Source: Paenibacillus bovis
Lineage (GTDB): Bacteria > Bacillota > Bacilli > Bacillales > Bacillaceae_C
Reading direction: 5' to 3'
Assembly (NCBI GenBank): GCA_007679095.1
Contig: VEFU01000001.1
Coordinates: 186,001 to 250,000 of the forward strand
Length of the DNA: 64,000 nt
The notes beneath the pieces were generated by a model. It was given only the letters and a program-made list of their open reading frames with translations. It made no database searches and was not told where the DNA came from. The first letter of the stretch is position 1. The number at the start of each line of letters is the position of its first letter. Of the stretch, positions 61,517 to 64,000 are shown in pieces. The translations under genes were made by a program, and so were the position numbers.

Positions 61517-62161
61517 ATGAAAAAATATATTCCTTTTTTACTAATTGTTTTATTATTAGTTGCTTGTAACACGAAGAAGGATTTTGATGAAAACTTATGG
61601 GGTAGTTCGGTTAAAGAAATCATTAAGTTTGAAGACAAAAACGGAAATTCTGATTACGAAGAGGATACTACTTTCGATGATGGAAAAGAGTTAATCTTCC
61701 CTAACAAATCTGTCAATGGCAAGAAGGCAGATGTCCATTATACTTTTAACAATCAAATAGAGTCATCGGAGCTTATTTACTTAGCTGATTTCTTCTCTGG
61801 TTATGATAAATTTATTGCTCAAATGAATGATGAATCCATTCCCGAACCCGATAAAATAGAATTACTAGATGAGTTTGAAAAGAAAAATAAAAAAGCCTTT
61901 CAAGAATTAGAAGAAATTCCAGATATACTCACATTTGATGACCAAATATTATTAACGATTGATTACTTTTATCAAGAATTTACCGAAAAAGAGAGTAAAG
62001 AACTGCTGAAAGAATTAAAGAATATATACGGAGATAAACCTATCGAGGGTAATTCTAGTTATACATGGGATACAGATAAAAGCATTGTATATTTCGATGG
62101 GTTCGATTATGTTTCCTATACTCCAAAATATCAAACAATCGAAGAATATGTATCCGAATAA
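61517..62161 (+). CDS. Lipoprotein of unknown function
   Basis: 214 residues. A type II signal peptide (KKYIPFLLIVLLLVAC) with lipobox LVAC places it on the outer face of the membrane. The mature part is very acidic (many DD, EE, DEN), consistent with salt adaptation. It contains ENLWGSSVKEIIKFEDKNGNSDYEED and ends with a YFDGFDYVSYTPKYQTIEEYVSE segment. I recognise no domain. Its promoter region contains, or is next to, the 104-bp repeat array. GAGTGGTG precedes the ATG. Confidence 0.75.
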   Translation: MKKYIPFLLIVLLLVACNTKKDFDENLWGSSVKEIIKFEDKNGNSDYEEDTTFDDGKELIFPNKSVNGKKADVHYTFNNQIESSELIYLADFFSGYDKFIAQMNDESIPEPDKIELLDEFEKKNKKAFQELEEIPDILTFDDQILLTIDYFYQEFTEKESKELLKELKNIYGDKPIEGNSSYTWDTDKSIVYFDGFDYVSYTPKYQTIEEYVSE

Positions 62162-62165
62162 TAAT

Positions 62166-62209
62166 AAAAGGAGTTGTTTATCACTCTTCCAGTGAACAAC
62201 TCCTTTTTT
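62166..62209. terminator. Bidirectional terminator between the lipoprotein gene and mrpG
   Basis: AAAGGAGTTGTT and AACAACTCCTTT, with an inner TCACT/AGTGA pairing, are followed by a T-run on the plus strand and A/T-rich sequence on the other. Confidence 0.88.
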
Positions 62210-62566
62210 CTATTCTTTCGCTTGAAATACTTCTTTTAATTCATCTTCAATTGTCGATTCAGATAATTTTACCTTCGAACGATAAGCGGCACGTATGGAC
62301 AGATGGCCAGATACAGGGGCGGTAATAAACACGAAAATAATCCCTAGTATTAACCTTATACTAATATATGATTCAGTTAACCAAAAGTATAGAAAACAAC
62401 CAGATAGTGTTAATAGAACAGCTAAACTTGAACTTTTTGTAGCTGCATGTGATCTAGTATAAACATCTGGAAACCGAATGATTCCTAGCGCACTAATTAC
62501 ACTAATAATACTGCCTATTAAAATTAGCAATACCGTAATAAATTCATCAATCTCGTTTACGCTCAA
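62210..62566 (-). CDS. mrpG: Na+/H+ antiporter subunit G
   Basis: About 118 residues with three hydrophobic helices (FITVLLILIGSIISVISALGIIRFPDVYTRSHAATKSSSL is the family core). It is a small membrane subunit of the seven-gene Mrp (Mnh/Sha) Na+(Li+)/H+ antiporter for alkali and salt tolerance. I choose the TTG at 62566, 6 nt after AGAGGTG; earlier in-frame starts lack a site. It overlaps mrpF by 20 bp and is last in the operon, followed by a terminator. Confidence 0.9.
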   Translation of the reverse strand: MSVNEIDEFITVLLILIGSIISVISALGIIRFPDVYTRSHAATKSSSLAVLLTLSGCFLYFWLTESYISIRLILGIIFVFITAPVSGHLSIRAAYRSKVKLSESTIEDELKEVFQAKE

Positions 62567-62828
62567 TAATAACACCTCTCTCGATGAATTTTGATAATGC
62601 AATTGTACTAATAAAAGCTAGAATACCAATAATAAGTATAACCTCTAAGTATGCTTTCGTTTTGAGCACAATCGATATAACTGCTATCCCAGATATAATA
62701 TTAACCCCTATCATATCGAGTGCTATTATCCGATCCGGAATAGAGGGTCCACGAATGATACGATAAAGTGTGATTGCAATTGCTAATGCAAAAAAACACA
62801 AGGCTATTATTAACATCGTCTCAATCAT
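62547..62828 (-). CDS. mrpF: Na+/H+ antiporter subunit F
   Basis: 93 residues with three helices (MLIIALCFFALAIAITLYRIIRGPSIPDRIIALDMIG...). The phrase RGPSIPDRIIALDMI is the MrpF/PhaF hallmark. It is part of the heteromeric Mrp antiporter. The start ATG shares a base with the mrpE stop (TAATG), so it is cotranslated. Confidence 0.92.
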   Translation of the reverse strand: MIETMLIIALCFFALAIAITLYRIIRGPSIPDRIIALDMIGVNIISGIAVISIVLKTKAYLEVILIIGILAFISTIALSKFIERGVIIERKRD

Positions 62829-63310
62829 TACCGTGTCACCTCCATGATTGCTTTCTCAAATTTTCCTAATGACCGGATTAAAAAACCTTTATACCTTTTA
62901 ATATCTAAAGCGTGTACGTAAAATACATTCCCCTCAGGTGATACTTCCATTACAACCGAGCCTGGAGTTAGTGTAAGAAGCATTGCAAGCAACGTCACTT
63001 CCCAATCACTCTTCAAAGGCGTTTTATATTTAAATATTCCTGGTTCAATATCAACTTTCGGGCTAACAATATGTCTCATTACTAAAAATGCGGATTGAAA
63101 TAACTCCCAGTTAAATATTAATACAAGTTTTATTATCGAATATAGCCGTCTTAGATAGAATTGTTGGCCAAAAAAACGATGCATGAGAAAGATAATGATA
63201 ATACCTACTAAAAATCCCGCAAAGAAAGTTGCAAATCGAAATTGGTCTTCATCTTGCAGCAATGTCCATAGAAATGCTATTAATAAATTTAGTATGAATT
63301 GAATAGGCAT
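62828..63310 (-). CDS. mrpE: Na+/H+ antiporter subunit E
   Basis: About 160 residues with two or three hydrophobic helices and the family pattern IQFILNLLIAFLWTLLQDED, GIIIIFLMHRFF, LTLTPGSVVMEVSPEGNVFYVHALDI. MrpE is a membrane subunit needed for assembly or full activity of the antiporter. The start is the ATG at 63310 (MPIQFIL), 9 nt after GAGGTG; the in-frame upstream codons overlap that site and are not needed. Confidence 0.9.
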   Translation of the reverse strand: MPIQFILNLLIAFLWTLLQDEDQFRFATFFAGFLVGIIIIFLMHRFFGQQFYLRRLYSIIKLVLIFNWELFQSAFLVMRHIVSPKVDIEPGIFKYKTPLKSDWEVTLLAMLLTLTPGSVVMEVSPEGNVFYVHALDIKRYKGFLIRSLGKFEKAIMEVTR

Positions 63311-63350
63311 GTCTTTATTCACCTCTTCCGTTTCTAACACGATCCCAAAA

Positions 63351-64000
63351 TCATTTTTCCCCTAATACAGCATCCGTATATATTGTTGGATTCATTAATG
63401 TATTTGCAGCATCTTCTACATAAGGAGCTAATAGTTCGGCACCTACTCCTAGTGCAATCGTTAAAATCCCAAGAATTACACATGGTATGATTAATCCTTT
63501 TTTTAAGGGGACCTCATCTTCAATGCTAATAATCGTTTCTCCCCAAAAAGAATTTAAGAATACACGGAGGAGGGAATAAAGTACAAAAATACTAGAAATA
63601 AAAGCTAGAGCTAGTAATATATAATTGCCTCCCTCAACAGCACCTTGTCCCACCAATATTTTTCCTATAAAACCACTAAATGGCGGAATACCTGTTAATG
63701 AAAGCATGACAATAAAGAACAACCAACCTAACAATGGATAATTCCCTATAAGACCACTCATTCTATCTATTCTTGGTGTGCTAGTTAAGGCAATTACTGT
63801 TCCACCTATTAAGAATAACAATGCCTTGACTACCATGTCATGTATAAGATAGTAGATAGATCCTTCTATTGCACTTTGTGTTGCTACAGATAAACCTACC
63901 AAAATAAACCCTACTGCTATCACAACATTAAATGAGATTATTTGGCGAATATCCTTATATGCAATTGCTCCTATACTTCCACCAATTAAAGTAATTGCAG
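63351..64000 (-). CDS. mrpD: Na+/H+ antiporter subunit D, 5' part beyond the window
   Basis: The frame is open to the right edge. It encodes the C-terminal part of an MrpD (NuoN/NuoM-like, proton-translocating) subunit. Visible are GSIGAIAYKDIRQIISFNVVIAVGFILVGLS, YYLIHDMVVKALLFLIGG, MLSLTGIPPFSGFIGKI (with the conserved PPFSG) and terminal helices. An ATG at 63923 is internal, not the start. With mrpE, F and G it shows the usual mrpABCDEFG order. Confidence 0.92.
   Translation of the reverse strand, partial: AITLIGGSIGAIAYKDIRQIISFNVVIAVGFILVGLSVATQSAIEGSIYYLIHDMVVKALLFLIGGTVIALTSTPRIDRMSGLIGNYPLLGWLFFIVMLSLTGIPPFSGFIGKILVGQGAVEGGNYILLALAFISSIFVLYSLLRVFLNSFWGETIISIEDEVPLKKGLIIPCVILGILTIALGVGAELLAPYVEDAANTLMNPTIYTDAVLGEK

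Overview
The window looks like chromosome of a moderately halophilic or alkaliphilic low-GC Gram-positive of the family Bacillaceae (Oceanobacillus/Virgibacillus-like; this is inference). The signs are low GC, strong AGGAGG-type ribosome binding sites, frequent GTG and TTG starts, lipoprotein signals, an Mrp Na+/H+ antiporter operon, a BCCT osmolyte transporter, and proteins close to Bacillus YclJ/YclK, LipM, YdaF, BceAB/BceRS and LysDH. No rRNA, tRNA, phage, transposase or CRISPR was seen. Almost everything is ordinary core or accessory metabolism. The intergenic spaces, however, are rich in repeats.

Layout. 1-0.8 kb: end of a DUF1906 glycoside-hydrolase-like protein. 0.8-1.56 kb: mosaic repeats. 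1.56-7.9 kb (minus): arginine-type carAB, a flavin reductase and a CNNM/CorC-like membrane protein. 8.2-10.9 kb (plus): uppP, a two-domain VOC dioxygenase and a small P-loop kinase. 10.9-15.0 kb (minus): topB, rlmA-like methyltransferase and a NERD-domain nuclease-like protein. 15.16-16.3 kb: a large nested tandem repeat array. 16.4-23.7 kb (minus): a secreted six-repeat protein, prsA, yclK/yclJ two-component system, htrA-type protease, a RimL-type acetyltransferase and a MATE exporter. 23.8-26.8 kb (minus): a three-gene sugar or inositol-type catabolic operon with a candidate cre site. 27-30 kb: two copies of a 188-bp MITE-like element, an aldo-keto reductase and a Cof-type phosphatase. 30-34.2 kb (plus): a MurE-like ligase and an amino-acid ABC importer. 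34.2-40 kb: a DUF2089 operon, a TIGR00266 protein, Cu/Zn SOD and a GntR-regulated ABC operon. 40.2-42 kb: lipM-lipA. 42.4-48.1 kb (minus): NatAB/YhaQP-like exporter, DUF368 polyprenyl-phosphate transporter and BceAB-like transporter. 48.3-49.4 kb: a second repeat array with a second NERD protein. 49.5-54.2 kb: alkyltransferase-like protein, BceRS-like system and a PadR operon. 54.4-61 kb: BCCT and MFS transporters, an APH-fold kinase and the lysine 6-dehydrogenase/aldehyde dehydrogenase pair. 61.1-61.4 kb: a third repeat array. 61.5-64 kb: a lipoprotein, then mrpG, mrpF, mrpE and partial mrpD.

Most interesting. Two paralogous genes (14035-15015 and 48473-49432) encode the same architecture: a NERD PD-(D/E)xK domain with an intact D...ExK motif, a C-terminal zinc ribbon and a helical, HTH-like tail. 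Each lies beside its own non-coding array of short direct repeats. Both arrays place their cores about 21 bp apart (two helical turns), and both cores read CGCRAGAA on the gene strand: CGCAAGAA in array 1 and CGCGAGAA in array 2. Array 1 also has an exact 124-bp higher-order period made of five 21-bp steps and one 19-bp step, repeated about nine times. I propose a NERD protein plus cognate repeat-array unit of unknown function. A separate array of three 104-bp units (six 52-bp half-units) lies at 61130-61441 with no NERD gene beside it.
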